DNA of 55,463 nt from Bacteroidales bacterium (lineage in GTDB: Bacteria > Bacteroidota > Bacteroidia > Bacteroidales > UBA932), in NCBI GenBank assembly GCA_017477245.1, contig JAFUWY010000021.1:1-55463 (forward strand), written 5' to 3'. Position 1 is the stretch's first letter. Every line of letters starts with the position of its first letter. The notes under the pieces were generated by a model. That model searched no databases and was not told where the DNA came from. It worked only from the letters and a program-made list of their open reading frames with translations. A program made the position numbers and the translations under genes. Shown here piece after piece: positions 1 to 8,070 of this stretch.

Positions 1-619
1 GGGGTGCCTGGTTTGTTGCTTCGGTCATTCTTTTAATTGTTTCCCACCCTAACTGAGTAGACTCCCTTCTTTAAACAAAAAGTGGGACTGTTTGTCGGTA
101 AAATGGCAGTCATAGGCCAGCACCTAACAAACGGGGAAAACTAGAGCGGCAGAATCCGGTAATCCGGAAAGAGCTACGGGCGCAAAATTGCCACCATCAG
201 CTTGCTGGATCTTTGGCAAGTCTCCACTTCTCGCAAGGGGAAGTGGGTATTAAGTTACCCACCCTGTGCCGTGGTTGGCATGACCCGGGCAAGCCCGGGT
301 GATAAGGATCCTGAGGAATGCCGGAGTGAGACTGGACCGACGTTGACGGATTGTAACGCCTTGAAATACAGCTCACCTTGATTTGCGTTTTTCCTAAAAA
401 CGACTAACTTTGTAATTAGTGAAATTATGCGCCATTACCTCACGGATGTCCCGAAATCGTTCATACACGTCTTCTAAAACCCTGACAATCTATCGGGGGG
501 GGTGTCAAGTAGCTTAAAATCAATAGATTACGGGTATTATCCACTCTTTCCTGATTTCGGGGAGGAGCGGATAACTATGTCATATTCTAAAAATTACTAA
601 CCACATAACAACACTACCC
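1..619. other. Gene-free, hairpin-rich stretch; candidate structured RNA or element end
   Basis: I see no convincing gene here on either strand; the frames entering from the left edge all stop within about 60 bases. The sequence has dense dyads: 224-230 with 240-246, 243-249 with 256-262 (the two stems share bases and exclude each other), and a perfect 8-bp stem with a 2-nt loop at 283-300. A longer-range pair, around 451-460 and 552-561, brackets a G-run near 495-502. It does not match tmRNA, RNase P RNA, or a group II intron domain V that I can recognise. Its position upstream of a DGR-like target gene makes a retroelement-related RNA conceivable, but that is inference. Confidence 0.35.
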
Positions 620-985
620 ATGAGAACTGATTTAAACTTTTCCGCCATCGGTGGAGTGAGGTTCATCCAGAATTTCAACCGTTACAGCGCCAAGAATCGC
701 ACGGCTTTTCTTAATGCGCTTGCCAGCAAAGCCACGGAAGACAAGATTTTAAAGCCCAACCCCGACTGGGTCCCCCACTATCCGATCGTGGTCGAGGTGG
801 GCGGAGTCATCATCATCATTGTCTCCGGTCCCAAGCCTCGTCCTAAATACACTCCCTGTGAGATTGTCCTGAAAGAGGCCTTCGAGAAGGCCACCAAGTT
901 CGAGCGTTACCTCAAGGGAGGTGTCCAGCATCTGATTGTCATGTCCCCGGACACAAAGGTTGAGATCCTAGCGATTCCGAATTAG
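620..985 (+). CDS. Hypothetical protein, 121 aa
   Basis: I do not recognise this family. The protein has no signal peptide and no clear transmembrane helix, although a hydrophobic beta-like run (VVEVGGVIIIIVSG, about residues 57-70) sits in the middle, followed by a KPRPKY basic patch and a probable helix. Codon positions look coherent and the frame is open throughout. It lies 31 bases before the 43-aa peptide gene and on the same strand as the large lipoprotein, so the three may be co-transcribed. It does not resemble the DGR accessory protein Avd. No convincing -7 box is visible upstream; TAACTATG at 571-578 is the nearest weak candidate. Confidence 0.55.
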   Translation: MRTDLNFSAIGGVRFIQNFNRYSAKNRTAFLNALASKATEDKILKPNPDWVPHYPIVVEVGGVIIIIVSGPKPRPKYTPCEIVLKEAFEKATKFERYLKGGVQHLIVMSPDTKVEILAIPN

Positions 986-1016
986 AGAAAAGGATTAACA
1001 ACAATACATATAAGCT

Positions 1017-1148
1017 ATGGTAAATCGCGAAAAGTATATTGCACCGGAGTGTGAAGAGATTCGCATCCGTGTCGAAGAAGGAATCCTGACCGTGAGCGGG
1101 CAGGAGAACGAAAGACAACTAGGTGGTTACTGGGATGATGACGAATAA
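1017..1148 (+). CDS. Small peptide of the Bacteroidales Y-x-x-P-E type, 43 aa
   Basis: This short frame starts MVNREKYIAPECEEIRIRVE and continues ILTVSGQE, ending in an acidic WDDDE tail. From memory, Bacteroidales genomes carry many such peptides of 35-60 residues with a Y-x-x-P-E start, an amphipathic strand and a short serine/glycine segment, often just before fimbrillin-like or other surface lipoprotein genes. That is the arrangement here: the large lipoprotein starts 13 bases after the stop. Function is unknown; a role linked to the downstream surface protein is inferred from position. It is small enough to be missed by length-filtered gene callers. Confidence 0.55.
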   Translation: MVNREKYIAPECEEIRIRVEEGILTVSGQENERQLGGYWDDDE

Positions 1149-1155
1149 GGGGGAG
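1149..1155 (+). promoter_or_regulatory. Purine-rich ribosome binding site deciding the lipoprotein start
   Basis: The run GGGGGAG ends 6 bases before ATG 1162. It supports 1162, which gives a proper lipoprotein signal peptide, over the in-frame upstream ATG at 1123 that lies inside the 43-aa peptide gene. Confidence 0.5.
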
Positions 1156-1161
1156 AACGCT

Positions 1162-4100
1162 ATGAAAAGGATTAATTGCGTTTTGGCGGCCCTCGTAATG
1201 GTGCTCGCCGGATCTTGCTCCAGGATGGAGGAGAACATAGTCGGGACCGAACCGATCCAGGGATCGACGCTCACGTTCCGGGCGACCCAGGGAGACAACC
1301 CCGGGACGAAGACAGCGCTTCAGGAAGACGGCAGCATCTGGTGGTCGAAGGACGACGCCATCAATGTCTTCCACGGCAACGCCAAGGGACAGTTCACGAC
1401 GGACATCAGCACTCCAGCCGCCACCGCCACTTTCTCCGGAACGCTGGAGGGTGACGCGGGGGATGCCACCGTCTATTGGGGCGTGTACCCATACAATGAA
1501 ACCAACAGCTTCGACGGTACCGGCGTGACCCTGGTGATCCCCTCAGAGCAGAAGGGCGTCCCTGGAACCTTTGCGGACAAGCTGAACCCGAGCGTGGCCC
1601 GTTCAGAGACGGAATCCCTATCGTTCTACAACGTGGGAAGCTGGTTCGTGTTCACGGTCGGAAGCGAGGGCATCACATCCGCTACCTTCAAAGGTAACAA
1701 TGGTGAGGACATCGCTGGCAAGGTCAAGGTCACGATAGGCTCCGACGGAAAGCCCGTCGCTGAGGTTCTCGAGGGTGTAAAGTCCATCACGGTCACTCCG
1801 GAGGACGGCGGATCATTTGCCAAGGACAAGGAATACCGCATCGTTCTGCTTCCGCAAACCATGACGAAAGGATACACCATCACCCTTTACAAGGGCAACC
1901 AGTCGACCGACTGTGTGGTGAACAAAGAAGCGGTTTTCGAGCGCTCCATGTTCCGCGGTAAGCACACCGTCGACAGCGGACACTGGCATGGAGACTATGT
2001 AGACATGGGTGAAGGCCAACTGTGGGCGACGATGAATATCGGCGCCGCCTCGGAGACAGAGGTAGGAGCATATTTTGCATGGGGAGAGACAAAATCCAAG
2101 ACCAGCTATGGATGGGACAATTATGCCTGGGGAGAAAGCGGGACGAGCCTCACCAAGTATGTCCTCCAGAGTTCATATGGCACAGTGGACAACCTATCCG
2201 TTCTTAGCTCGTCTGATGACGCCGCTACTGCCTCTTGGGGCGAAGGATGGCGGACTCCGACCATGTCGGAATGGCAGTGGCTCTATAGTAATTGCGACAG
2301 ATCCATTGAGACGGTTGACGGCGTGACCGGATTCAAGTTCACAAGCCGTATCGACGGATATACCACCAACAGTATCTTCATTCCTGCAGCAAAGTATTAT
2401 GATGGCTCATCCTTGGTAGAAGGTGAGGGCAAGGTGTCGTTCTATTGGACGTCTTCGCTTCATAGCGAGAACAGTGGTTATGCACAGTCAAACGGTCTTT
2501 CCCAGACCTACGATATCCTGAACGGGGAAACTCCCAACTACCGTTATTTGGGTCTCCCTGTCAGGGCTGTTCGTACTCTGCCGACGTCTGTGACGGGGAT
2601 CGAACTTGACCAAACCTCACTTACAATGGAACTTGGAGATTCCCCGTTTACATTGGGTGCAACGGTGTCGCCTGCAAACGCCACGAACCAGACTATCCTT
2701 TGGTCAAGTTCGGACGTATCCATTGCAAGCATTGTTCCCAACGGAAACGTATGCGCCATCGGAGCATCGGGAGTCGGTTCTGCTACGATCACAGCCACGA
2801 CGGTTGACGGCGATTATTCCGCCTCCTGCGTTGTAACGGTCACGGGTGTTCAGACAACCGGTGTAACCTTGGATAAGACAACCCTGATCTTAGGTCCCGG
2901 TGAAACGTACCAGCTGACAGCCACTGTCCAACCTGAGAACGCCTCGGTCAAGACCGTAAAATGGTCCAGCAGCAACCCGGACGATGTCGCTGTCAACGAG
3001 GAAGGATTGGTCACGGCTTTAGCGTTGAACGGATCTTCCACCATTACCGCGACGACCGTCTACGGAGAACACACGGCCACCTGCGAGGTGACGGTAAAAT
3101 ACGTGGAGGTCACAAGCGTGTCTTTGGACAAGACCAGTCTTTCCCTTTCTGCCGGAGCAAGCACCACCCTGACCGCGACAACCCTTCCCGAGGAAGCCTC
3201 GAATCCGGTAGTAGTTTGGTCGAGCAGCGATGATTCCGTCGTGAAGATATCCTCCTACGACGGCCATGTCGCGACGATAACAGCCGATGCCGACTGCCGG
3301 GGAGGCACGGCGGCCATAACCGCGGCATGCGTGAACGGAACAATCACGGCGACCTGCGAGGTGACTGTGACGGTCCCCGTGGAAGAAGTAGTATTGTCAA
3401 ATGAAGAGCTACACTTATATATCGGTGATAACTTCCAACTCGGTGCTTCCGTCCGGCCTGTCTACGCGACGAATCAGAACATTACTTGGAGCAGTTCTGA
3501 CGATTCCGTGGTTTCGGTAGATTCGAATGGCCTTCTCGTGACGAAGAAGGTCGGTTCAGCCATCATAACGGTCACAACAGAGGACGGAGGACGTACCGAT
3601 ACCTGCGAGGTGACGGTGGTCTCCGGGGACCCTCTCAACGGCCATGCCTATGTTGAGATGGGAGTCACCTCAGCGGACGGCAAAGTCCTTAAGTGGGCGA
3701 CCATGAATGTTGGGGCTACATCCGAAACGGATTATGGAGAATACTTCGCATGGGGCGAAACGAAGACGAAGGAGAATTATTCCTGGGAGACCTACAAATG
3801 GATGCAGAAAGACCAGTCCGACTGGATGTACATCACAAAGTACACTTATGCTGACGGCATAACAAGCGCGATCTGGTATGACTCTGATGACAACTTCATC
3901 GGTGACGGCATCACCGAGCTGGAGAGTACCGATGACGCTGCATCCGCGAATTGGGGCAGCACATGGAGGATGCCCACGGATGATGAGTGGGCTCAGTTGA
4001 TGGATAAGAGTAATTTCACTTGGGAGTGGGATCCTACCAGGAATGGTTATACCGTCACCAGCACTATCTCCGACTACAAAGGAAACAGCATCTTCCTTCC

Positions 4101-4287
4101 CGCCGCCGGCTTCCGGGGCGGTACCGGTCTCTACAATGCCGGCTCCTACGGGTACTATTGGTCGTCCTCACTCTCCTCTTCGACCGACTCGGGCTGCGCA
4201 TGTTACGTGAAATCCGATTCGAGTAATGTCAATAGGTTCAACGACGGCCGCTCCAACGGCCAATCCGTCCGTCCCGTCTCAGAATAA
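1162..4287 (+). CDS. Surface lipoprotein: fimbrillin-like head, four BIG_2 domains, two FISUMP/lectin-like domains
   Basis: The 1041-aa protein begins with a lipoprotein signal (MKRINCVLAALVMVLAGSC, lipidated Cys19), so it should sit on the outer membrane, probably surface exposed. Residues about 30-275 resemble fimbrillin/Mfa-like lipoproteins. About 280-475 form a first FISUMP-type domain (WATMNIG, FAWGETK, WRTPTMSEW). Four bacterial Ig-like group 2 repeats follow at roughly 476-562, 564-648, 649-736 and 738-822, each with a W-S-S-S/D motif. The end, 826-1041, is a second FISUMP domain (WATMNVG, WRMPTDDEW, YYWSSSL) closing with NGQSVRPVSE. That ending is typical of Bacteroidales proteins diversified by DGRs: a C-type-lectin fold whose last 40-50 residues vary. 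Start chosen at 1162 for signal peptide and RBS. Ligand binding or adhesion is inferred. Confidence 0.8.
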   Translation: MKRINCVLAALVMVLAGSCSRMEENIVGTEPIQGSTLTFRATQGDNPGTKTALQEDGSIWWSKDDAINVFHGNAKGQFTTDISTPAATATFSGTLEGDAGDATVYWGVYPYNETNSFDGTGVTLVIPSEQKGVPGTFADKLNPSVARSETESLSFYNVGSWFVFTVGSEGITSATFKGNNGEDIAGKVKVTIGSDGKPVAEVLEGVKSITVTPEDGGSFAKDKEYRIVLLPQTMTKGYTITLYKGNQSTDCVVNKEAVFERSMFRGKHTVDSGHWHGDYVDMGEGQLWATMNIGAASETEVGAYFAWGETKSKTSYGWDNYAWGESGTSLTKYVLQSSYGTVDNLSVLSSSDDAATASWGEGWRTPTMSEWQWLYSNCDRSIETVDGVTGFKFTSRIDGYTTNSIFIPAAKYYDGSSLVEGEGKVSFYWTSSLHSENSGYAQSNGLSQTYDILNGETPNYRYLGLPVRAVRTLPTSVTGIELDQTSLTMELGDSPFTLGATVSPANATNQTILWSSSDVSIASIVPNGNVCAIGASGVGSATITATTVDGDYSASCVVTVTGVQTTGVTLDKTTLILGPGETYQLTATVQPENASVKTVKWSSSNPDDVAVNEEGLVTALALNGSSTITATTVYGEHTATCEVTVKYVEVTSVSLDKTSLSLSAGASTTLTATTLPEEASNPVVVWSSSDDSVVKISSYDGHVATITADADCRGGTAAITAACVNGTITATCEVTVTVPVEEVVLSNEELHLYIGDNFQLGASVRPVYATNQNITWSSSDDSVVSVDSNGLLVTKKVGSAIITVTTEDGGRTDTCEVTVVSGDPLNGHAYVEMGVTSADGKVLKWATMNVGATSETDYGEYFAWGETKTKENYSWETYKWMQKDQSDWMYITKYTYADGITSAIWYDSDDNFIGDGITELESTDDAASANWGSTWRMPTDDEWAQLMDKSNFTWEWDPTRNGYTVTSTISDYKGNSIFLPAAGFRGGTGLYNAGSYGYYWSSSLSSSTDSGCACYVKSDSSNVNRFNDGRSNGQSVRPVSE
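4138..4284 (+). other. Candidate DGR variable region (VR) at the 3' end of the lipoprotein gene
   Basis: The last 49 codons contain a run of NNC/NNT codons for Asp, Gly, Cys, Ser, Phe and Arg (GAC 4186, GGC 4192, TGC 4195, TGT 4201, GAT 4216, AGT 4222, TTC 4237, GAC 4243, GGC 4246) at positions that are Asn or Tyr in relatives I recall. This is the expected footprint of adenine mutagenesis of AAC/AAT/TAT template codons. The end (GQSVRPVSE) is the invariant part. Neither a template repeat nor a reverse transcriptase is visible in the window, so the call rests on the target side only. Confidence 0.4.
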
Positions 4288-4318
4288 TGTCGGCAATGGC
4301 CTTTGGCCCAGCCGTCCT

Positions 4319-4340
4319 GCTGACTGCGCATGCGGTCAGC
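4319..4340 (+). repeat. Hairpin downstream of the candidate VR
   Basis: GCTGAC at 4319-4324 pairs with GTCAGC at 4335-4340, and the intervening TGCG/TGCG can extend the stem with two G-T pairs. It starts 31 bases after the stop codon. DGR targets of the Bordetella phage type carry a hairpin or cruciform a few bases after the VR; this is a possible counterpart. Confidence 0.4.
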
Positions 4341-4374
4341 ATCAAGGAGTCAATTCTTGTGCGAAGCCCAGAAA

Positions 4375-4391
4375 AACGGCCGCAGGCCGTT
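4375..4391 (+). repeat. 7-bp hairpin AACGGCC-GCA-GGCCGTT
   Basis: A perfect 7-bp stem with a 3-nt loop, followed by GAAAAACG. It lies between the VR-proximal hairpin and the terminator. It could assist termination or be part of the VR flank. Confidence 0.4.
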
Positions 4392-4402
4392 GAAAAACGT
4401 TG

Positions 4403-4434
4403 AAGGGCGCATCCTCTTTACGGGATGCGTCCTT
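4403..4434. terminator. Bidirectional terminator hairpin between convergent genes
   Basis: AAGGGCGCATCC (4403-4414) pairs with GGATGCGTCCTT (4423-4434) with one G-T pair and an 8-nt loop. It lies between the lipoprotein gene (+) and the DUF1016 gene (-). On the minus strand a T-rich run follows after a few bases; on the plus strand ATTATTCTT follows. Confidence 0.7.
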
Positions 4435-4469
4435 CATTATTCTTCCGGTTGAAAAACAAAGGGAAGTTT

Positions 4470-5588
4470 CTACAGAAGTTTCTTGAGTTCCTCAATGTCC
4501 GGCAGTGCCTTTCTGAACTTCTCAGGCATGTCTTCCTTCGTTCGGAAAGTAGCTACGCCCATTGGCTTGTTGTAATCCTTTATGAGGTATTCTACGATGG
4601 CTTTGTCTGCGCTCTTGCAGAGAATCAAGCCAATGGAAGGGTTCTCGTTCGGCTTACGGACATAGTCGTCCAGGACGGTCAGATAGCTGTGCAACTGACC
4701 CAAATATGCCGTCTTGAAAGGTCCCCGTTTCAGTTCTACCGCTACGAGTGATCCCAACTCACGATTGTAGAACAGCAGGTCAATCTTGAAAGTATGGCCT
4801 TTGACTTCAACGGCATACTGATTCTTGATAAAGAGGAAGTCCTGACCGAACCGGAGTATGAAATCCCGGATGTTGTCAACAATCTCATTTTCCAGCACCC
4901 GTTCATCGACGTCCTCGAAGTCGCCCGCATCCAGTTCCTCCGTATTAATGAAATCCAGTAGGTACTCATCCTTGAAAGCGCGGAGAGCACGGCGGGCGCT
5001 CTTGGCGTCCGGGATGGTCGCAAGGAAGTTGTTCGGCAAGGCACCGTGGTGATGGAAATCGTCTTCTGCTATCGATTTGAGAAGCGCCTCTTTTGAAAGG
5101 TGAGACAGAGCCGTGTGGCGGATATAGAACAATCGAGCGTCGCGGTCCTTTACCTTCTCCAGAATCCGGATATGGTGCGTGAACGGGACGGCCAAGAACT
5201 CTTCCAATGGAAAGCCCTCGTAATTCGCCAATTCCGGTTGGCGAATTGCAATCGGTTCAGAATCTGATACTTGTAAATCGCCAACCGCGGTTGGCGATTT
5301 GGGCGCCTCGATTGACCAAGCCTCATAGAAAAGACGCATATTTTTGAGGCTGCTGACACCGAAGCCCATCAGCCCCGGGAGATCCTCTTTTAATTGAGCG
5401 CTGATTATTTCCAAGGCTCCAGTTCCCCAATATCCGGTGCGCGAGTTCTCAGAGATGTATCGGCCGATGGCAAAATACAACTGTAATTGCTCTTGATTGG
5501 CAAGCCGAATGGCGTTGTATTGGCTCTGGAGAATAGCCTTCTTGATTTGTTCGACGGCTTGGAGGTATTTGGGTTCTATCTTGTCCAT
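4470..5588 (-). CDS. DUF1016/YhcG-family protein with PDDEXK nuclease domain
   Basis: The 372-aa protein has the two parts of this family: an N-terminal DUF1016_N helical region (about 1-150, with GYWGTGALEIISAQLKED) and a C-terminal PDDEXK nuclease domain (about 200-372). The nuclease core reads FKIDLLFYN then VAVELKRG, giving the Asp270...Glu285-x-Lys287 signature. Members sit on mobile elements and near restriction-modification genes and are thought to cut or process DNA; the substrate here is unknown. It is preceded by a TATATTTG box (5610-5617, minus strand) 21 bases before the ATG. The linker at residues about 97-123 is encoded by two palindromes (5222-5247 and 5275-5300). The adjacent recombinases suggest transport as one cargo module. 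Confidence 0.85.
   Translation of the reverse strand: MDKIEPKYLQAVEQIKKAILQSQYNAIRLANQEQLQLYFAIGRYISENSRTGYWGTGALEIISAQLKEDLPGLMGFGVSSLKNMRLFYEAWSIEAPKSPTAVGDLQVSDSEPIAIRQPELANYEGFPLEEFLAVPFTHHIRILEKVKDRDARLFYIRHTALSHLSKEALLKSIAEDDFHHHGALPNNFLATIPDAKSARRALRAFKDEYLLDFINTEELDAGDFEDVDERVLENEIVDNIRDFILRFGQDFLFIKNQYAVEVKGHTFKIDLLFYNRELGSLVAVELKRGPFKTAYLGQLHSYLTVLDDYVRKPNENPSIGLILCKSADKAIVEYLIKDYNKPMGVATFRTKEDMPEKFRKALPDIEELKKLL
5222..5300. repeat. Two related 26-bp palindromes inside the DUF1016 gene
   Basis: 5222-5247 has 10-bp arms (AATTCGCCAA / TTGGCGAATT) around TTCCGG. 5275-5300 is a perfect 26-bp palindrome (AAATCGCCAACCG and its exact complement). They start 53 bases apart and share the half-site TCGCCAA/TTGGCGA. 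They stay in frame and code a non-catalytic linker. Confidence 0.85.
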
Positions 5589-5609
5589 AAGGCAATTGCG
5601 TTAAGCATG

Positions 5610-5617
5610 CAAATATA
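5610..5617 (-). promoter_or_regulatory. -7 box TATATTTG for the DUF1016 gene
   Basis: It matches the Bacteroidetes TAnnTTTG consensus and ends 21 bases before the ATG at 5588, so the nuclease gene can be transcribed separately from the recombinase genes upstream. Confidence 0.5.
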
Positions 5618-5657
5618 CTGAATTCAACTGGAATAAGCTTGCTATCGCGGAGCATCG

Positions 5658-6818
5658 TTAAACGAACAGTCCCTTGGTCAGATTGACCGCTTCGATCTTC
5701 TTCTCCAGATTCACCTTGGCATAGACCTGCGTTGAAACCAGGGTCCGATGTCCCAGGATCTTGCTCACCGAGTAGAGTTCCGCACCGGCGGAGATGGCCA
5801 GTGTCGCAGCCGTGTGGCGGCTGCAATGGTAGGTCAGTTCCTTACCTGTTATGCCGGCCTTGTCCCTGATACTGCAGACGTATTTCGTTATAACGCCGGA
5901 TCTTTTCGGCAGGCGAAACACGTTCTCATCCTCGTCTTCAGGGCGTGGCGGCAACAGGGAGAGGGCCAGCTCGTTCAGGGGCACCGTCACCGGACTGCCC
6001 GTCTTGTGCTGGACTATGGACACCGCCCATCCGTCTCCCAGCGGCTTGATGTTGCCCCACCTGAGCCGCTGAATGTCACCCAGCCGGAGGCCCGTCATGC
6101 ACGAGAAGCCGAAAGCTTTCTGAACCTGACGCTCATTCTCCGTTGACGGCGCCACCGCCAGGAATCGGACCAGCTCTTCCGGAGTCAGATACTCCCGGTG
6201 TTTGTCCGGGGCGTGGAACCGTTCAAGTTTGTTCAGTCCCCGCAACGGGTTGAACCCGATCCGGCCGTCACGGAGCGCCTTGTTGAAGATGGCATTGATT
6301 GTCTCTCCGAACAGGAGCAGGGAGAAATCGGCCAGACGGCCCTCCCGCACCTTGATCTGGCCGGGATTCCGGTAGTCGTTCCGCATATAGTCATACAGGC
6401 CGCTGATGACTTCTGACGTCACATCCTTTAGGAGGATGTCTGTCCTGCCGATACGGTCAAGATACTCATTGATCCGCTTGCGGACATTGTTTTTATGCTG
6501 CATCGCCGAATCACTGTTGCCGCAATCGGCGGAATACCGAATGTATTCATCACACCATTCCAGCCAGGTTGTTGTCGTGTCGATTCCATCCTCCGTCTCA
6601 GGCTTCTTCTCGAATTCCGGAGGATTGAGGAGCCTGTCGGACCGGACCGCCATGGCCTTGAGATAGGTCCTCTTGTTGATGCGCTTGGCATCTGGAGCAT
6701 CTTCCGGAATCAGATACAGATGAAGGTTCTCCCTTTTGCGGAAGCCCTTCTCGTAGTATTCCAGATACAGGCCCCGGTTTCCTCCTTTCAATGCCCTTTC
6801 CTTGATCTCTACTTTCAT
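5658..6818 (-). CDS. Tyrosine recombinase/integrase (second of tandem pair), 386 aa
   Basis: The protein has an N-terminal arm-type DNA-binding segment (MKVEIKERALKGGNRGLYLEYYEKGFRKRE in two pieces, basic), a SAM-like core-binding domain (about 90-200) and a catalytic domain. Catalytic residues visible: Arg in CMTGLRLGDIQRL, Lys in VQHKTGSPV, HCSR (H-x-x-R), His in LGHR, and the nucleophile Tyr in TQVYAKVN. It starts 2 bases after the stop of the other recombinase and is surely co-transcribed. It should catalyse integration, excision or inversion; the attachment site is not identifiable here. Confidence 0.9.
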   Translation of the reverse strand: MKVEIKERALKGGNRGLYLEYYEKGFRKRENLHLYLIPEDAPDAKRINKRTYLKAMAVRSDRLLNPPEFEKKPETEDGIDTTTTWLEWCDEYIRYSADCGNSDSAMQHKNNVRKRINEYLDRIGRTDILLKDVTSEVISGLYDYMRNDYRNPGQIKVREGRLADFSLLLFGETINAIFNKALRDGRIGFNPLRGLNKLERFHAPDKHREYLTPEELVRFLAVAPSTENERQVQKAFGFSCMTGLRLGDIQRLRWGNIKPLGDGWAVSIVQHKTGSPVTVPLNELALSLLPPRPEDEDENVFRLPKRSGVITKYVCSIRDKAGITGKELTYHCSRHTAATLAISAGAELYSVSKILGHRTLVSTQVYAKVNLEKKIEAVNLTKGLFV

Positions 6819-6820
6819 GG

Positions 6821-8026
6821 TCAGATGGCTTTTGCGGTTTGGGGATCAGGCTTTGCTGCCTGGGTGGTGAAGAGGCTATTCACAAGATTCATGGTCTCGA
6901 CCTTCTTCTGGTCCACGATCTTTGCGTACACCTCGGTCATCTGGATGCTGCTGTGCCCCATCAGTTTGCTGACAACATAGAGGTTTGCGCCCAGGGTGAG
7001 AAGCGTCGTCGCAGCCGTATGGCGGCTGCAATGGTAGGTGATATGCTTGTCTATCTTGCAATCCTTCATCCATTCCTTCAAGACGGCCTCCACCGTGCTG
7101 GTACAGACTTTCAGTCCATGGAATACATTGTCTTTTCCTTCCTCCTGCTGCGGCATCCATCGGAGCGCTTCATCGGACAGCGGTATCGTCACCATCTTCT
7201 TAGTCTTGACCTGCTTGTGCTCGATGTATTGAGTCTTCCCGTCGGCGGCGGTATGGATCTCACTCCAGAGAAGGGACTTCATGTCGCTGTAACGTAGTCC
7301 GGTGAAGCAGGAGAAGAGGAAAGCCCTCTTCACTATGTCACACCTACATGGTGTATTGATCAGTACCTTCAGTTCCTCAACAGTAAGGAACTCCCGTCTG
7401 GAGGCCGCGATCTTCGGCTTCTCCTTTGCTTCCAAAGCATTGAACGGGTTTGTCGGGATCAGACCTTCAACCACGGCCTTGTTCATGGCCGCGGCAACAC
7501 GGGACATCAGCAGCCGGGCCGTGGTGTCGCTAATCGTTTCCTTCCCCCTGTGGCATTTGCATGTCCTGAGGAATGCGACGAAACCACGGCAGAACTCCCT
7601 GTCAACGTCCGCCAGGCGCAGGTCCGGCATTCCGATGGAAGCCAGGTATTCTTCGACCCGTACCTTCGCGTTCCGTTTGCTGATCACGCCTGACGGGGAC
7701 AGCTGCGCTTCGCAGGTTACAAAGTCTTCCAGCCAAGATACCAGCGTTATCCTAGACTTCTTCAGTTTCTCCCAGTCCACGAGGCCATCCTTCTGAATAT
7801 CGAGGATCCGCTGGGCCTTGATCTGTTCGGCAAGCCTTCTGGTATTCTTGTTCTGCAACTTCGCCGCCGGGGTGGTCTCCGGGATGATGTAGAGTTTGAG
7901 CCCCTCTTTCTTTCGGTTTCCCTTGTGGTACATGTCGAGATAGAGACTGATAGTCCCGTCCCCGAGGACTTTCTCTCGGATACGGACCGGTTCTTTCACC
8001 TTGATTTCTTTTTTCTTTTTAGCCAT
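6821..8026 (-). CDS. Tyrosine recombinase/integrase (first of tandem pair), 401 aa
   Basis: It starts with a lysine-rich stretch (MAKKKKEIKVKEPVRI), followed by an arm-type domain (SLYLDMYHKGNRKKE), a core-binding domain with CKCHRGKE, and a catalytic domain: Arg in CFTGLRYSDMKSL, Lys in VKTKKMVTIPL, HCSR, His in MGHSS and Tyr in TEVYAKIV. It is homologous to the downstream recombinase but clearly divergent, so the pair is not a recent duplication. Tandem recombinases are common at one end of Bacteroidales integrative elements. A TATATTTG box at 8097-8104 (minus strand) with a TTTTTG-type upstream element probably drives the pair. Confidence 0.9.
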   Translation of the reverse strand: MAKKKKEIKVKEPVRIREKVLGDGTISLYLDMYHKGNRKKEGLKLYIIPETTPAAKLQNKNTRRLAEQIKAQRILDIQKDGLVDWEKLKKSRITLVSWLEDFVTCEAQLSPSGVISKRNAKVRVEEYLASIGMPDLRLADVDREFCRGFVAFLRTCKCHRGKETISDTTARLLMSRVAAAMNKAVVEGLIPTNPFNALEAKEKPKIAASRREFLTVEELKVLINTPCRCDIVKRAFLFSCFTGLRYSDMKSLLWSEIHTAADGKTQYIEHKQVKTKKMVTIPLSDEALRWMPQQEEGKDNVFHGLKVCTSTVEAVLKEWMKDCKIDKHITYHCSRHTAATTLLTLGANLYVVSKLMGHSSIQMTEVYAKIVDQKKVETMNLVNSLFTTQAAKPDPQTAKAI

Positions 8027-8070
8027 TTCCTTCGTTTTGTTTTCGTATCGTTTCTGATGTTAATATATTG

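Noticed and set aside
1-619. tmRNA, RNase P RNA, group I or group II intron
   Set aside because: None of the hallmark segments (tmRNA ends, RNase P core motifs, domain V of group II introns, P7 of group I introns) can be found.
1-619. Template repeat of the putative DGR
   Set aside because: No stretch on either strand matches the non-adenine positions of the variable region end (CCGTCCGTCCCGTC).
620-985. DGR accessory protein Avd
   Set aside because: Similar length, but it lacks the basic four-helix-bundle pattern of Avd and has a beta-like hydrophobic core.
5449-5826. 125-aa minus-strand frame bridging the nuclease and recombinase genes
   Set aside because: Out-of-frame reading of the recombinase end and nuclease start; both genes are intact in their own frames.
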